A DNA stretch of 64,000 nt, taken from contig NZ_JAGTWO010000004.1 of NCBI RefSeq assembly GCF_018842675.1, forward strand, positions 2,232,001 to 2,296,000, written 5' to 3'. Positions within the stretch are counted from its first letter, which is position 1, and each line of letters begins with the position of its first letter. A program made the position numbers and the translations under genes. The stretch is from Candidatus Pantoea bituminis. Its GTDB lineage: Bacteria > Pseudomonadota > Gammaproteobacteria > Enterobacterales > Enterobacteriaceae. Shown here one piece after another: positions 18,859-29,779 of the stretch. The notes under the pieces are model-generated. The model ran no database searches, was not told where the DNA came from, and worked only from the letters and a program-made list of their open reading frames with translations.

Positions 18859-20276
18859 TTAACTGTGCTGATAACAACTTACGCCCAGATAGTTGCTGAA
18901 CGCTTCTTGCAACACCGCGGCAGTGGCTGAATGGTTCATCGCCACATGATGCTCAAAACCGTTACGGCAGATCCACGCCAGTAAATTTTCCAGTTGAGGC
19001 ACCTGAATCACAGCGCGGCATCCCACTGTGTCCAGTGGATCGTCAACGGATAACCCTTCTCCGACGTAAGCCTTGATCTCGCCGTTAAAATCATCCGTCG
19101 AGAGGCGGAAATAGGTCAGGTCCCCGCTTTTCATTCGTCCATGCACCGCGCCGCAGGTGTTCTCTTTTCCGACGGTAGTGCCAATGATATCGGCGGTTCC
19201 CATGGTCGGTGATTCCAGGCTGGCGCTGGCAAAGTTGCCGCAATGGAACAGCACGCATTTATCGCGATCGTCACCGAAATTATTATTCCAGTCCGCTAAC
19301 GACGCGGGATTGAGCGAACAGCTGGCCAGCGCATACATCGACAGCGCGCCCATTACGTCAACCTCACACGCACTGGGCATCAGTTGGCCTGACATCACAC
19401 TCATAATGGAGCAGACATTGATGCCAAGGTTCTCCTGTAACGACGTCCAGCACTGAATTGCGGTGGTATCGATATCATTTTCATTCACCCACTCGCTGAT
19501 CACCACAAACAGCTTCGCCATAGTTTGCAGCTTTTCATCGGGGATGCCGCGCGCGTCGGCGTTCGCTTCAAGAATTTCACGCTTTTCGGCTACCCGAATA
19601 TCATCGTCACGCAGCCGCTTGATGCGGCTAAAAATTTCTGACAGATCGAGGGTTTCTACCGCGATGCCCATCTTTTCCAGCAATTTTTCACTGTATCGCA
19701 CGGTATTAAACCCCGCCGGACGCGCACCAATCGCGCCAACGCGTACCCGCCGCATGGCGTGGACGACCCGGCACAACTGGGTGAAACGCTGCAAATCTTG
19801 CATGAATATTTCACCGCTTAAGGCGCAAACGTGCTGACGCGTTAAGCTGAAAGGAATGCCATATTGGCGCAGGTTATTGCACAGCGAGATCTTGCCGCAG
19901 AAGCTGTCGCGGCGCGTCGCCAGTCCCATTTTATCGAGATTATCTTCTTCTGCCTGCACCAACACCGGCACATTCAGTCCCGAAAGACGCAACGCTTCCG
20001 CAATCGCTTTTTCATCGCCAAAATTAGGCAGTAAAACCACGATGCCGTGAATATTGTCACGATGCTGGCGGAACAGCTCGGCGCAGGTTTTGGCTTCCTG
20101 GCGCGTTTCAACACCGCCGAGGTTGGTTTGCGATTCATTCAACATCACGGTATTGATATTGAGTTTTTCAAACAGCGCTACCGCCTGCTGGCGCGCTTCG
20201 CCCACCAAATAGCTGGGGAAAAACCGCGGTTGCCAATGATGACGCCGAAGGTCAACTGCTGAGGAAGTTTTGACAT
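18859..20276 (-). pseudogene. L-fucose/L-arabinose isomerase-family protein, frameshifted near the start
   Basis: Read across one frame change this is a protein of about 472 residues starting MSKLPQQLTFGVIIGNRG, with LLPNFGDEKAIAEAL and a C-terminal isomerase domain (NHSATAAVLQEAF at the end). The family interconverts aldoses and ketoses with a divalent metal. The break is at the A5 run 20219-20223: one more A gives GNRGFFPSYLVGEARQQ, a clean continuation. The start ATG 20276 is 19 nt after the kinase stop. Within this operon it would isomerise the imported sugar; if the apiose hypothesis holds, D-apiose to D-apulose. The homopolymer suggests the break may not be real. Confidence 0.75.
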
Positions 20277-20295
20277 TGCTCTGCTCCGAAGAAAG

Positions 20296-21782
20296 TTATT
20301 GTGGCTGATAGCGGCAACGGGCCACCGCATCGAGCCAGCCTTTATAGTTTTCCTGCATTTTTTGCGCGTGGTGTTCACGCGGCAGAATTACGCTGCCGCC
20401 TTGAAGCGCCTGCATTTCATTGCCCTGCTGCCACCAACCCAGCACTTTTCCTGCCAGCAAAGCGGCCCCCAGCGCAGAGACTTCAGCGGTTGGCACGCGA
20501 TGAAGCGGACGCTGTAGTACATCGGCCTGTAGCTGCATCAGCCAGCCGTTTTCAGTTGCGCTGCCATCCACGCAGAGCGCGGGAAGGTGCTGGCCGCTGG
20601 CTTGCTCCATGGCGAAGAACACGTCAGCGATTTGAAAGGTGATCGACTCTAACGCGACGCGCGCTAAAACCGCGGGTGTGGCGGCATCTGTCAGCCCACA
20701 CACCATGCCGCGGGCTTTGAGATCCCACCAGGGCGCGCCCAGTCCCGAGAGTGCTGGAACAAAATAGATGCCTTGATTATCAACGGTGCTTTCTGCCAGC
20801 GCAGTCAACTCGCGTGGATCTTGAATACCCAACATTTTACCCAGCCAAGCCGCGCCCGAACCGGTGTGAGTAATGTTGCCTTCAAAGGCATAACGCAGCT
20901 CGCCGTCATGCCACGCCACGGTGGTGCTCAAACCATTTTCGGTCATCAATGGCGTTGCCATTGACATCATCAGTGATGAACCGGTGCCATAAGTGGCTTT
21001 TACCACTTCTGCGTCGCCCCGGCGTTGGGCCTGTAACGCCGCATGAGAATCGCCGATACGCGCCAGGATTGGTGTGCCCGGTGATAAACCCGCAATGTCA
21101 TTCACGGCCACCACACCCTGTTCACTGGCCGAGGGGTAATGGTCGGAAGCGCCGCGCGCGGCAGCTGAAAAAGGGCCAGCAGCTCATCGTCCCAGTCATT
21201 ACGGTGCAAACTGTAAAGCTGGGTGCGTGCCGCGTTGGCATGATCGGTAATAAAACAGTCGCCTGCAGTAAGTTGCCAGGTAAGCCAGCTCTCCACAGTG
21301 CCGATGCACAGTTCGCCCGCAGCTGCACGCGCTGCGCCGTCGGGAATGGCTGCCAGCATGCCGGTGAGCTTGGCAGCAGGAAACATCGGGTCAACCGCCA
21401 GGCCGGTCAGACCGGTGATGCGCGGCGCTTTTCCTGCCTGATGCAGATCGCGACAAAACGATTCGGATCGGCGATCCTGCCAGCTCACCAGCGGCGTGAG
21501 CGGCGTGCCGTTGCTACGCTGCCAAATCAACACCGATTCACGCTGATTACTGATCGCGACCGCCGCAACGGATGCGCCAGCACACTGCGCCAGACATTGT
21601 GTGATCGCCTGCTTAACTGCCTGCCAGATGGCCATGGGATCCTGCTCCGCCAGCCCCGGCTGCGGATGTTCCAGCGTCAAACTCTGGCTGCCGCGTGCCA
21701 CCACCTTGCCCAGACGATCAACCGCAATCGCTTTTGCATTGGTGGTGCCTTCGTCAATCGCCAGAATCACAGGTTCTGTCAT
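20296..21782 (-). pseudogene. FGGY-family carbohydrate kinase, frameshifted
   Basis: Two frames join to a kinase of about 496 residues. The N-terminal half has ILAIDEGTTNAKAIAVD (phosphate 1 loop), ISNQRES and WQDRR; the C-terminal half has GDSHAALQAQ, ATYGTGSSLMMS, GLGAPWW and ALGAALLAG (adenosine-binding end), all FGGY features. It phosphorylates a ketose or polyol with ATP. The break is at the G4 run 21133-21136; one more base gives TPSASEQGVVAVNDI. It sits 2 nt after the transketolase gene and just before the isomerase. D-apulose kinase is a candidate role from context; glycerol or xylulose kinase-like roles are alternatives. Confidence 0.78.
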
Positions 21783-21784
21783 GC

Positions 21785-22729
21785 TTACGCTCCTGCGCAG
21801 ATGCGCAATGCATTTTTTACCAGGCTGGCAGCGTCAATGCCGTGATGAGCGCGGGTTGAGGCGCGATCGCCCGCAATGGCGTATTCCCCGTCTGGAATGC
21901 CCAAACGCAGCAAGGGAATGCCACAACCACCTTCTGCTAAGACTTCTGCGACCAGGCTGCCGACGCCACCATTCACGTTGTGCTCTTCAACAGTAATCAC
22001 CGCTGGATAGTGATTTAACAGGTTGCGCAGTTGTTGGGTATCGCAAGGTCTAATCGATGGAATGGCGATCACACCGGCTGAAATACCTTGCTCAGCAAGT
22101 TGCGTCGCGGCGTGAACTGCTTCGTGAACCGTGGAACCCATCGCCACCAGTGCAATCTCTTTGCCTTCCCGCAATTGATCGATTTGACCAGGCTTGAATC
22201 GATAGCTCTCCTCATGCAGTTGTGGCAGGTCTTTACCGTCGAGCCGGATGTAAACTGGCCCCACATGCTCCAGCGCATAATCAATGATTTGGCGGCACTC
22301 AAGCGGGCACGAAGGCGCGTAGATCTCAATGTTGCCGAAGCCGCGCATAACGGCGATATCATCAATGCTGTGGTGGGTGCTGGCGAGCGGGCCGTAGCTG
22401 GCGCCGGCATTCAGGCCAAACAGTTTGACGTTGGTGTTGTTGTAACAGACGTCAACTTTGACCTGTTCATTGGCACGTGAGACCAGAAAAGGCGCGGCAT
22501 TGCAGGTGACGGCGACTTTACCGCCCAGCGCCAGGCCAGCGGCGGTGCCAACCAACGTCTGTTCGGCGATCCCGACATTGATGAGACGATCCGGGAATGC
22601 TTTGATGAAAGGCGAAATTTTGGCGGTTGAGGTTGAATCTGCGACCACCGGTACCAGATCCACGCCACGGTTCACCGCATCGATAAATGCGGTCACCATC
22701 ACGCTAGCTAAATGTTGTGCATTACTCAT
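21785..22729 (-). CDS. Transketolase-like C-terminal subunit
   Basis: A 314-residue protein holding the pyrimidine-binding and C-terminal domains of a transketolase split over two genes. Seen: LVPVVADSTSTAK, INVGIAEQTLVGTAAGLALGG with the catalytic Glu, and VEEHNVNGGVGSLVAEVL in the third domain. Together with the N-terminal subunit it would transfer a two-carbon unit using thiamine diphosphate. Its ATG overlaps the N-subunit stop by 8 nt, so the two are translated together. Split transketolases in sugar loci with an FGGY kinase are known for apulose-4-phosphate (AptAB); that assignment is by recall and context. Confidence 0.85.
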   Translation of the reverse strand: MSNAQHLASVMVTAFIDAVNRGVDLVPVVADSTSTAKISPFIKAFPDRLINVGIAEQTLVGTAAGLALGGKVAVTCNAAPFLVSRANEQVKVDVCYNNTNVKLFGLNAGASYGPLASTHHSIDDIAVMRGFGNIEIYAPSCPLECRQIIDYALEHVGPVYIRLDGKDLPQLHEESYRFKPGQIDQLREGKEIALVAMGSTVHEAVHAATQLAEQGISAGVIAIPSIRPCDTQQLRNLLNHYPAVITVEEHNVNGGVGSLVAEVLAEGGCGIPLLRLGIPDGEYAIAGDRASTRAHHGIDAASLVKNALRICAGA

Positions 22730-23552
22730 CTTTCAGTTCCTCCATGGCCAGGTCTATCTCTTCCCCTTTTGGCACACGGTGATGCCATTCGGGTTTGCTT
22801 TGAATGAAGGAGATGCCGAACCCTTTTTCGGTATGGGCGACGATGACCTGCGGCTTGCCGTTTTGCGGCAGGCTTTCAATGGCTTCGACTACCGCAGCCA
22901 TGTCATTGCCGCTGCATTCCCTGACCTCAAGACCGAAGGCGCGCCATTTTTCGGGCAGCGGATCGGTGTTCATGATCTCTTGGGTACTGCCCGCTAATTG
23001 CAGTTTATTTTTGTCATTGATGATGATCAGGTTGTCGAGACCGTAATGGGCCGCCACCAGCGCCGCTTCCCAGTTGCTGCCTTCCGCCAGCTCGCCATCC
23101 CCAGTGACCACAAAAATACGGCGTTTGCTGTTGTCTTTCTTGGCAGCAATGGCAATGCCAACCGCCACCGGTAAACCGTGTCCCAGCGCGCCGGTATTCA
23201 ACTCCACGCCGGGGGTTTTCTGCCGCACTGGATGGCCCGGCAAATGCGAATCGGCATGCTGATAGGTCGGCAGCCACTCCGTGGGAAAATAGCCCGCTTC
23301 GGCTAACACGCAGTAATAACCGCCTACCGCATGCCCTTTAGACTGGATATAGATATCGCGCTGATCGTCCTCTGTGCGATCGGGCGCGCAATTCAGAATG
23401 CGGAAATAGAGCGCCGTCAGAATTTCGACCTGCGATAAATCAGCACCGGTATGGCCGCCCGCTGGGCTGCCCGCGTTGAGTTGTATAATGCGACGGCGTA
23501 TCGCACGCGCTTTGCTTTTCAGCTCATCCACCGAGAGATTGAAAGGATTCAT
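22722..23552 (-). CDS. Transketolase-like N-terminal subunit
   Basis: A 276-residue protein with the thiamine-diphosphate domain of transketolase: GHTGADLSQVEILTALY, SKGHAVGGYY, GALGHGLPVAVGIA, and the ThDP motif GDGELAEGSNWEAA (GDG..N) near residue 150, with GFGISF later. It pairs with the C-terminal subunit encoded downstream. A perfect palindrome (23579-23596) lies 27 nt before its start and 45 nt after the permease stop, so transcription may begin or be controlled here, separately from the transporter genes. Confidence 0.88.
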   Translation of the reverse strand: MNPFNLSVDELKSKARAIRRRIIQLNAGSPAGGHTGADLSQVEILTALYFRILNCAPDRTEDDQRDIYIQSKGHAVGGYYCVLAEAGYFPTEWLPTYQHADSHLPGHPVRQKTPGVELNTGALGHGLPVAVGIAIAAKKDNSKRRIFVVTGDGELAEGSNWEAALVAAHYGLDNLIIINDKNKLQLAGSTQEIMNTDPLPEKWRAFGLEVRECSGNDMAAVVEAIESLPQNGKPQVIVAHTEKGFGISFIQSKPEWHHRVPKGEEIDLAMEELKDE

Positions 23553-23578
23553 ACACTACCTCTGAATTTTAAATCGCT

Positions 23579-23596
23579 TATGAATATATATTCATA
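23579..23596. promoter_or_regulatory. Candidate operator 1 of the sugar locus
   Basis: A perfect 18-bp palindrome TATGAATATATATTCATA, upstream of the transketolase genes. Its core TGAATATATATTCA differs in one base from the second site at 27833-27846. Binding by the SorC-type regulator is inferred. Confidence 0.65.
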
Positions 23597-23641
23597 GCAG
23601 CCAAAAAAGGTGCAAGCAAGCGTGGCTTGCACCGTTACCGA

Positions 23642-24747
23642 TTAACCTTTTGCTTCACCGCCCTCCTCTATCAGCGCTTTCTGCGCAACCACAGCGGCTT
23701 TTTGCTGCATACGATTCTGCGTCTGATCAATGATAACGGCGATGATAATGACGATGCCTTTGATCACCATCTGCCAGAATTCGCTCACGCCCATCATGAT
23801 TAATCCATCAGCCAGAAAGCCAATAACGAAAGCGCCGATTAAGGTGCCGAGAATAGTGCCGCGTCCCCCGCCAGCGAGGTTCCACCTAACACCACTGCGG
23901 CAATCGCATTCATTTCGAAGGCGGTGCCGTTAGCGGGATGGCTCGCCACCAGTTGCGACGACACCACGATGCCCGCTATCGCGGCGCAAAAACCGGACAG
24001 CGTATAGACCCATATTTTGACCCGTTTAGTCCTGACGCCTGAAAGCTCAGCCGCACGTTCATTATCACCAATGGCATAAACCTGACGGCCAAACGGCAGC
24101 CGACGGGCGATATAGGCGATAACCAGCGCCAGCACAACCATCATCCAGATGGCGTAAGGTAAGCCGAGGAAATTGCCTGCCCCGATTTTATCGAATCCGG
24201 TGTTGCCCAGTTGCGGATTGCCTTGCAGACCGGGAAAGGTTTCGCCACCGGAAGTCAACATCGCGGCACCGCGTAGGATATACATCGTGCCGAGCGTGCA
24301 GATAAACGGGGCCACGTTATAGCGGGTGATGATCCAGCCGTTACCTGCGCCAATTAAGGCGCCGACCAGCAGAACAATCGGTACGATGAGCCAGACATCC
24401 AGGAAAATCGCGATACCAAACCACGGCAGCACAATGCCTTTAGTGATCAGCCAACCCGCAATCATGCCGCATAGACCCAGCGTGGCGCCGATGGAAAGAT
24501 CGATGCCGGCGGTGATAATGACAAAAGTGATACCCAGCGCCAGAAAGGCGTTAATGGCGATGTGTTTCACCATGATCACCATACTGCCCACCGCGAGAAA
24601 GTCCGGCACAGTAATGGAAAAGAAGCCGACGATAAGAATCAGCGCAATAAAGGTGCGCAGCTTCAGCAGCAGTAGCAGAAAGCTTTCGCGCGAATTAAAC
24701 GCCTTGACGGGTTGAGTGGCCAGCGCCACGGCTGGATTGGTTTTCAT
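23642..24747 (-). pseudogene. Rbs-type sugar ABC transporter permease, frameshifted near the 3' end
   Basis: An inner-membrane permease of the RbsC/BPD_transp_2 family with about ten hydrophobic segments: NAFLALGITFVIITAGIDLS, GWIITRYNVAPFI, and the late AAVVLGGTSLAGG motif that contacts the ATPase. The C5 run at 23865-23869 shifts the frame inside GGTSLAGGRGT; one more C restores GTILGTLIGAFVIGFLADGL and a stop at 23642, for a total of about 368 residues. It is 2 nt after the ATPase gene. The break is at a homopolymer and may be artefactual. Confidence 0.82.
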
Positions 24748-24749
24748 GT

Positions 24750-26264
24750 TTAAAACCCCTGCGCACTTGCTTTAACCAGCGCTGACTCTTCCGCTTGATC
24801 ACGCGGAATATCAGCCGTGAGTTTGCCGCCGGACATCACTAAAATACGGTCGGCCACCGCCATAATTTCTTTGAGATCTGAGGTCGAAAACAGCACGGCA
24901 ATGCCCTGTTTTGAGAGCTGCACCATCATGCGAAATACCTCCGCTTTGGCACCAACATCAATGCCGCGACTGGGTTCATCCAGCAGCAGCAAACGAGGAT
25001 TGGTCAACAGCGATCGGCCAATTACCACCTTCTGCTGATTACCGCCACTTAACGCGCTGATCGCCACCTCGGGTGAGGAGACTTTGATCGCCAGATTCCC
25101 TACCGTGCGGGCAACCGCCTCCTGCTCCTGCTGCTGAGCGATAGCCACACGATGCGATAACCGCCGCCACAGGCTGGCAATGGTGAGGTTACTGGCCACA
25201 GACGAGACCGGGAAAATACCGGAGCGCTTGCGATCTTCGGGCACCAGACTCATGCCCATGCGGATGCGATCGGCGGTAGGTAGTCGGGTTGGCAGCGGTT
25301 TGCTGTCGAGCCACAGCTTGCCGAGGTAATTGCGCTGGCTACCTAACAGACATTCAAACAGTTCGGTGCGACCCGCGCCCATCAAGCCATAAATACCCAC
25401 AATTTCACCGGCGCGTACCTGAAAACTCACATCATCCACCAGCGTATTGCCGTTTGGGCTAACGCAGGTGATGTGCTGCGCTTCGAGCATCGGCGCACCA
25501 AAATCACGCTCTTCTGGCAGGAAGTTAGTGACGGGTTCGCTGCCCAACATTTCGCGCACAATCCACGGCACATCGATTTCAGTGACGTTGGCTTCCGCCT
25601 GAAAACGTCCGTCGCGCAGGATAGTGATCACATCACCAATCGCCATCAGCTCTTCAAGCCGGTGCGAGATATAGATGACCGAAACGCCCTGCCGCGTCAG
25701 TTCGCGGATTACGCGGAACAGAATTTCCACTTCGGTTTTACTCAACGCCGAAGTCGGTTCATCGAGGATCAGAATATCTGCGTCTTCCGCCAGCGCTTTA
25801 GCAATTTCCACCAGCTGCTGTTGCCCAACCTTGAGGTTACCCACGCGCTCTTTGGGCGAGATCTTTTGATCCAGCCGCTGCATTAGTGCGGCTGTGCGGC
25901 GCTCCTGCTCCGCTTCATTAATTGGCCGAATGCCGCTTTGCAATTCTCGGCCCAGAAACACGTTTTCTGCCACCGACAGGTTTTCAAACAGGTTTAACTC
26001 CTGATGAACCATACCGATGCCGTGACGTGCTGCATCCCGCGTGCTATTCAGCGTCACTTTTTCGCCATTAAGAAGCAGTTCACCGCTGCTTGGCTGCTGA
26101 ACGCCGGCGAGAATTTTCATCAGGGTCGATTTACCCGCACCGTTTTCGCCGATAATCACATTAACTTTGCCGCGCCAGACGCGGTAATCAACCCGATCCA
26201 GCGCTAAAGTGCCGGGAAACAGCATCGAAATGTTATTCGCCTGCAGAATGATGTCATTGCTCAT
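24750..26264 (-). CDS. Sugar ABC transporter ATPase (RbsA/MglA type)
   Basis: A 504-residue protein with two nucleotide-binding domains in tandem. The first has Walker A GENGAGKST near 38, LKVGQQQLVEIAKAL as signature and Walker B LILDEPTSAL; the second has the degenerate GLMGAGRTE loop near 290, SGGNQQKVVIGRSLL and LLLDEPSRGIDVG. It powers import by the Rbs-type permease encoded next. It begins one base into the stop of the DUF2291 lipoprotein gene, so translation is coupled. Confidence 0.93.
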   Translation of the reverse strand: MSNDIILQANNISMLFPGTLALDRVDYRVWRGKVNVIIGENGAGKSTLMKILAGVQQPSSGELLLNGEKVTLNSTRDAARHGIGMVHQELNLFENLSVAENVFLGRELQSGIRPINEAEQERRTAALMQRLDQKISPKERVGNLKVGQQQLVEIAKALAEDADILILDEPTSALSKTEVEILFRVIRELTRQGVSVIYISHRLEELMAIGDVITILRDGRFQAEANVTEIDVPWIVREMLGSEPVTNFLPEERDFGAPMLEAQHITCVSPNGNTLVDDVSFQVRAGEIVGIYGLMGAGRTELFECLLGSQRNYLGKLWLDSKPLPTRLPTADRIRMGMSLVPEDRKRSGIFPVSSVASNLTIASLWRRLSHRVAIAQQQEQEAVARTVGNLAIKVSSPEVAISALSGGNQQKVVIGRSLLTNPRLLLLDEPSRGIDVGAKAEVFRMMVQLSKQGIAVLFSTSDLKEIMAVADRILVMSGGKLTADIPRDQAEESALVKASAQGF

Positions 26265-26863
26265 CAGGGAGTCCCCGGCTTCAGCTGAACCGCAACCACA
26301 TCATCAACATTGCCGCGTTGCATTGTCACCGCCATCAGTGCTTGCACCGGTTTGTTGACCCAGCTTTCATCGACCTTGGGCAACTGTTTCACCGCATGTC
26401 GGTTTAACGCGCGGGTGAGTTGCGCGTACTGCACCTGATTCGTGAACTCTTCAAAGCGGAAACCGGCGGCATCGCGGATGCCATTACTGCGCAATACCGG
26501 GCCGATATTGATGTTCACCGGCTTGCCGTTGATCGTGACGGTTAATTTATGTTCCCGGGCATTGCTGGTATCAAAAGCCGTGACGATGCCGCTGGCACGC
26601 ACGAACACGCTTTCGCTGGTGCCCGCTTTCACCGTCTGGCTTTTGGTTTCCATATCAGCCCAGCTCAGCGCATGGCCGTTTGCTGTTTCCATTACACGAG
26701 ATTGCCAACTCTCCTCCGCGATCTGCTGCGGCGTTTGATCGGTGTAGCCCGGTTTGGCGTTAGGATCTTTTGGCAGGATCGGCTTGCCGTCTGCATCCAG
26801 ATCCACCACCGTACAGGCGCTTAGAAATGTCATCGCCCCGAACAGAATCAGCATCCGCTTCAT
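26264..26863 (-). CDS. DUF2291-family lipoprotein of the sugar transporter operon
   Basis: A 199-residue lipoprotein: signal peptide MKRMLILFGAMTFLSAC with the lipobox Cys at residue 17, then an acidic stretch starting TVVDLDADGKPILPKD. DUF2291 proteins are encoded within Rbs-like transporter operons; their function is not established. I chose ATG 26863 (GGAG 5 nt upstream) over GTG 26869, which lies too close to the ribosome site. It sits between the binding protein and the ATPase genes, which suggests an accessory role in uptake at the periplasmic face. Confidence 0.82.
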   Translation of the reverse strand: MKRMLILFGAMTFLSACTVVDLDADGKPILPKDPNAKPGYTDQTPQQIAEESWQSRVMETANGHALSWADMETKSQTVKAGTSESVFVRASGIVTAFDTSNAREHKLTVTINGKPVNINIGPVLRSNGIRDAAGFRFEEFTNQVQYAQLTRALNRHAVKQLPKVDESWVNKPVQALMAVTMQRGNVDDVVAVQLKPGTP

Positions 26864-26875
26864 GCGCACTCCGCC

Positions 26876-27820
<945 letters not shown>

Positions 27821-27832
27821 TTATTCTCCGCT

Positions 27833-27846
27833 TGAATAAATATTCA
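27833..27846. promoter_or_regulatory. Candidate operator 2 of the sugar locus
   Basis: The palindrome TGAATAAATATTCA (extended by TT-A arms) lies between the divergent binding-protein and regulator genes; a further half-site CTGAATATGC follows at about 27868. It matches operator 1 in 13 of 14 bases. Confidence 0.65.
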
Positions 27847-28001
27847 ATTGCGATTTTATATGCAAACTGAATATGCGCCTGCCTTGGCGTATCGTCCAAT
27901 GCCAGATCGTCAAAAAGCGAAAACGATCACAATTTGTCCTGCGTTGTGATTTTTGCCGCCCTGGTTAACAATACCGGGCAGAATCAGAGAAGGAATAATC
28001 G

Positions 28002-28949
28002 ATGGCTAAACAGGATGAACAGCGGCTGATGGTAAAGATTGCCACGCTTTACTATGTCGAAGGGATGAAGCAATCAGAGATTGCCCAGTCGCTAAAATTG
28101 TCGCAATCGTTTGTCTCACGCATTCTTAATCGCAGCGTGAAAGAAGGTGTGGTGAAGATCAGCGTGGTGCCGCCTGCCAATGTATTTCCTGAACTGGAAA
28201 AGGCCATCGAGCAGCGCTTTAGCTTGCCGCAGGCGATCGTGGTAGATGTACCGGATAACGCGTCGGCACTGCAGATTAAGCAGGCCATTGGTTCAGCGGC
28301 AGCGCACTATCTGGAGACGCGTTTACGTGCTGATGAGCTAATTGGCATCTCCTCCTGGAGCGGGACTATTCGCGCCATGGTGGATGCGCTGCATCCGTTG
28401 AATTCGCCCTGTAAAGGTGTGATCCAATTGCTGGGTGGCGTGGGTGCCAACGGCAATGTGCAGGCAACGATTTTAACGCAGAATCTTGCCGCCCTGTTGA
28501 ATTGTCCGGCCTGGTTATTGCCTTCACAGTCGATTGAACATTCAGTCAGCGATCGCCAGCGTTTATCAGCCAATGCCGATGTCGCGGAAGTGCTGCAAAA
28601 ATTTGATGAAGTCGATTTAGCCATTGTCGGGATTGGCGATTTGGAACCTTCGGCACTGTTGCGTAATTCTGGCAACTATTACGATGAAGAGATGTTGCGC
28701 ACGCTCGCCGAACGCGGCGCGGTGGGCGATATTTGTCTGCACTATTTTGATGCTGCTGGCGAGCCGGTTTTAACGGCGGACGAAGATCCGGTGATTGGTA
28801 TGGAGCTGGCGCAGGTTAAGCAGTGTTCACAGGTCGTGGCGCTGGCGGGCGGAAAAGATAAAGCGCCTGCGATTCGCGGCGCACTGCGTGGCGGTTATGT
28901 GAATGTACTTATCGTGGATTATCCGACGGCGCGGTTATTGATGGCGTAA
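28002..28949 (+). CDS. SorC/DeoR-type sugar-binding transcriptional regulator
   Basis: A 315-residue regulator: an N-terminal helix-turn-helix (YYVEGMKQSEIAQSLKLSQS near residue 15-35, then SRILNRSVKEG) and a C-terminal sugar-phosphate-binding domain of the SorC type (ISSWSGTIRAMVDAL, IQLLGGVG, VGIGDLEPSALL, VALAGGKDKAPAIRGALRGG). Such proteins are usually relieved from DNA by a phosphorylated sugar made in the pathway. It is divergent from the transporter operon, the typical place for its regulator, and the shared palindromes at 23579 and 27833 are its likely targets. Confidence 0.88.
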   Translation: MAKQDEQRLMVKIATLYYVEGMKQSEIAQSLKLSQSFVSRILNRSVKEGVVKISVVPPANVFPELEKAIEQRFSLPQAIVVDVPDNASALQIKQAIGSAAAHYLETRLRADELIGISSWSGTIRAMVDALHPLNSPCKGVIQLLGGVGANGNVQATILTQNLAALLNCPAWLLPSQSIEHSVSDRQRLSANADVAEVLQKFDEVDLAIVGIGDLEPSALLRNSGNYYDEEMLRTLAERGAVGDICLHYFDAAGEPVLTADEDPVIGMELAQVKQCSQVVALAGGKDKAPAIRGALRGGYVNVLIVDYPTARLLMA

Positions 28950-28980
28950 ACCGGACAGCCGTTGATGCCCTGTCCGGTTA
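28949..28980. terminator. Hairpin between the convergent regulator and emtA genes
   Basis: AACCGGACAG and CTGTCCGGTT arms sit between the two stops; there is no good T run on either strand, so termination strength is uncertain. Confidence 0.5.
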
Positions 28981-28983
28981 GAA

Positions 28984-29613
28984 TTAAATCGTGCGGTAAG
29001 CGGTTGTCACTTTCCAAAGATAGCGCGGTGCCTGCGCAGCCGGATGTTTGTTTTGCACATGCTGATAAAACTCATCTGGCGACATGGCATTGATCATTGC
29101 AATGGCCCGATCGCGATCGCGTGAGAAGGTGCGTAGTAATGCGCCTGCGCCATTTGCGTAAGAGACGATGGTGGCATAACGCAGTGTCAAGGGATCGCGA
29201 ATACCCGACAATACTGAATCCTGCAGGATCTTCAAATACGCCGTACCGATATCGATATTTTTGGCCGGATCGCGCAGCTCGGCGCTGCTCGGCTGACCAC
29301 GACGTCCTTGGGTGCGATAGACTTCACGTCCTGCGGTAGAGGCTTTAATCTGCATCAAACCCACTGCATTAGAACGGCTTACTACCGTTGGATTGCCACC
29401 CGATTCGACACTAATAATGGCGCTGATTAACTTCTCATCAACACCATAATGACTGGCGGCATCTTCGGTAAAGAACGCCCAGGCGTCATTAACATTCGAA
29501 GGCGCTGCCTGCGTTAACGGCGTGTTCTTCTCTTTGACGTGGGGTTTTGGCGGTTCGCTGGCACAGCCAGAGAGTAATAAAGCCGAGAGCATAAGGTGGC
29601 GAATTTTCAGCAA
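28984..29613 (-). CDS. emtA: Membrane-bound lytic transglycosylase EmtA (MltE)
   Basis: A 209-residue outer-membrane lipoprotein that cuts glycan strands of peptidoglycan internally, leaving 1,6-anhydroMurNAc ends. Seen: lipobox LLSGC near residue 17, the SLT domain with the catalytic Glu in SVESGGNP, NAVGLMQIKAST and ATIVSYANGAG. The start is TTG 29613 (LKIRHLML) with only a weak upstream site. The neighbour ldcA, divergent, acts on released muropeptides, as next to emtA in E. coli. Confidence 0.92.
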   Translation of the reverse strand: MLKIRHLMLSALLLSGCASEPPKPHVKEKNTPLTQAAPSNVNDAWAFFTEDAASHYGVDEKLISAIISVESGGNPTVVSRSNAVGLMQIKASTAGREVYRTQGRRGQPSSAELRDPAKNIDIGTAYLKILQDSVLSGIRDPLTLRYATIVSYANGAGALLRTFSRDRDRAIAMINAMSPDEFYQHVQNKHPAAQAPRYLWKVTTAYRTI

Positions 29614-29779
29614 TTTTTAATCTCGTTGCAGGAGTTACGCTGGCTATCATACCTGGCGTGCGGTAGAGCAAAATTACCGTTTATCCTAAATGCATAAAAA
29701 AGGGGTGGCGGGATGACTTCATCGTCACTTTTCGTCATTATCGCGTGAGAATGATCCCCGCTAACAGCAGGAAAGCATT

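Noticed and set aside
20219..20223. Programmed ribosomal frameshifting at the homopolymer breaks
   Set aside because: The runs are short, of mixed base type, lack slippery heptamers with stimulatory structures, and occur in genes such as rluE and ycfP that are single-frame in relatives.
20949..21845. A 298-codon open frame on the plus strand opposite the FGGY kinase
   Set aside because: It is the antisense of a clearly recognisable kinase and transketolase end, is rich in Arg/His/Cys/Pro as such shadows are, and matches no family.
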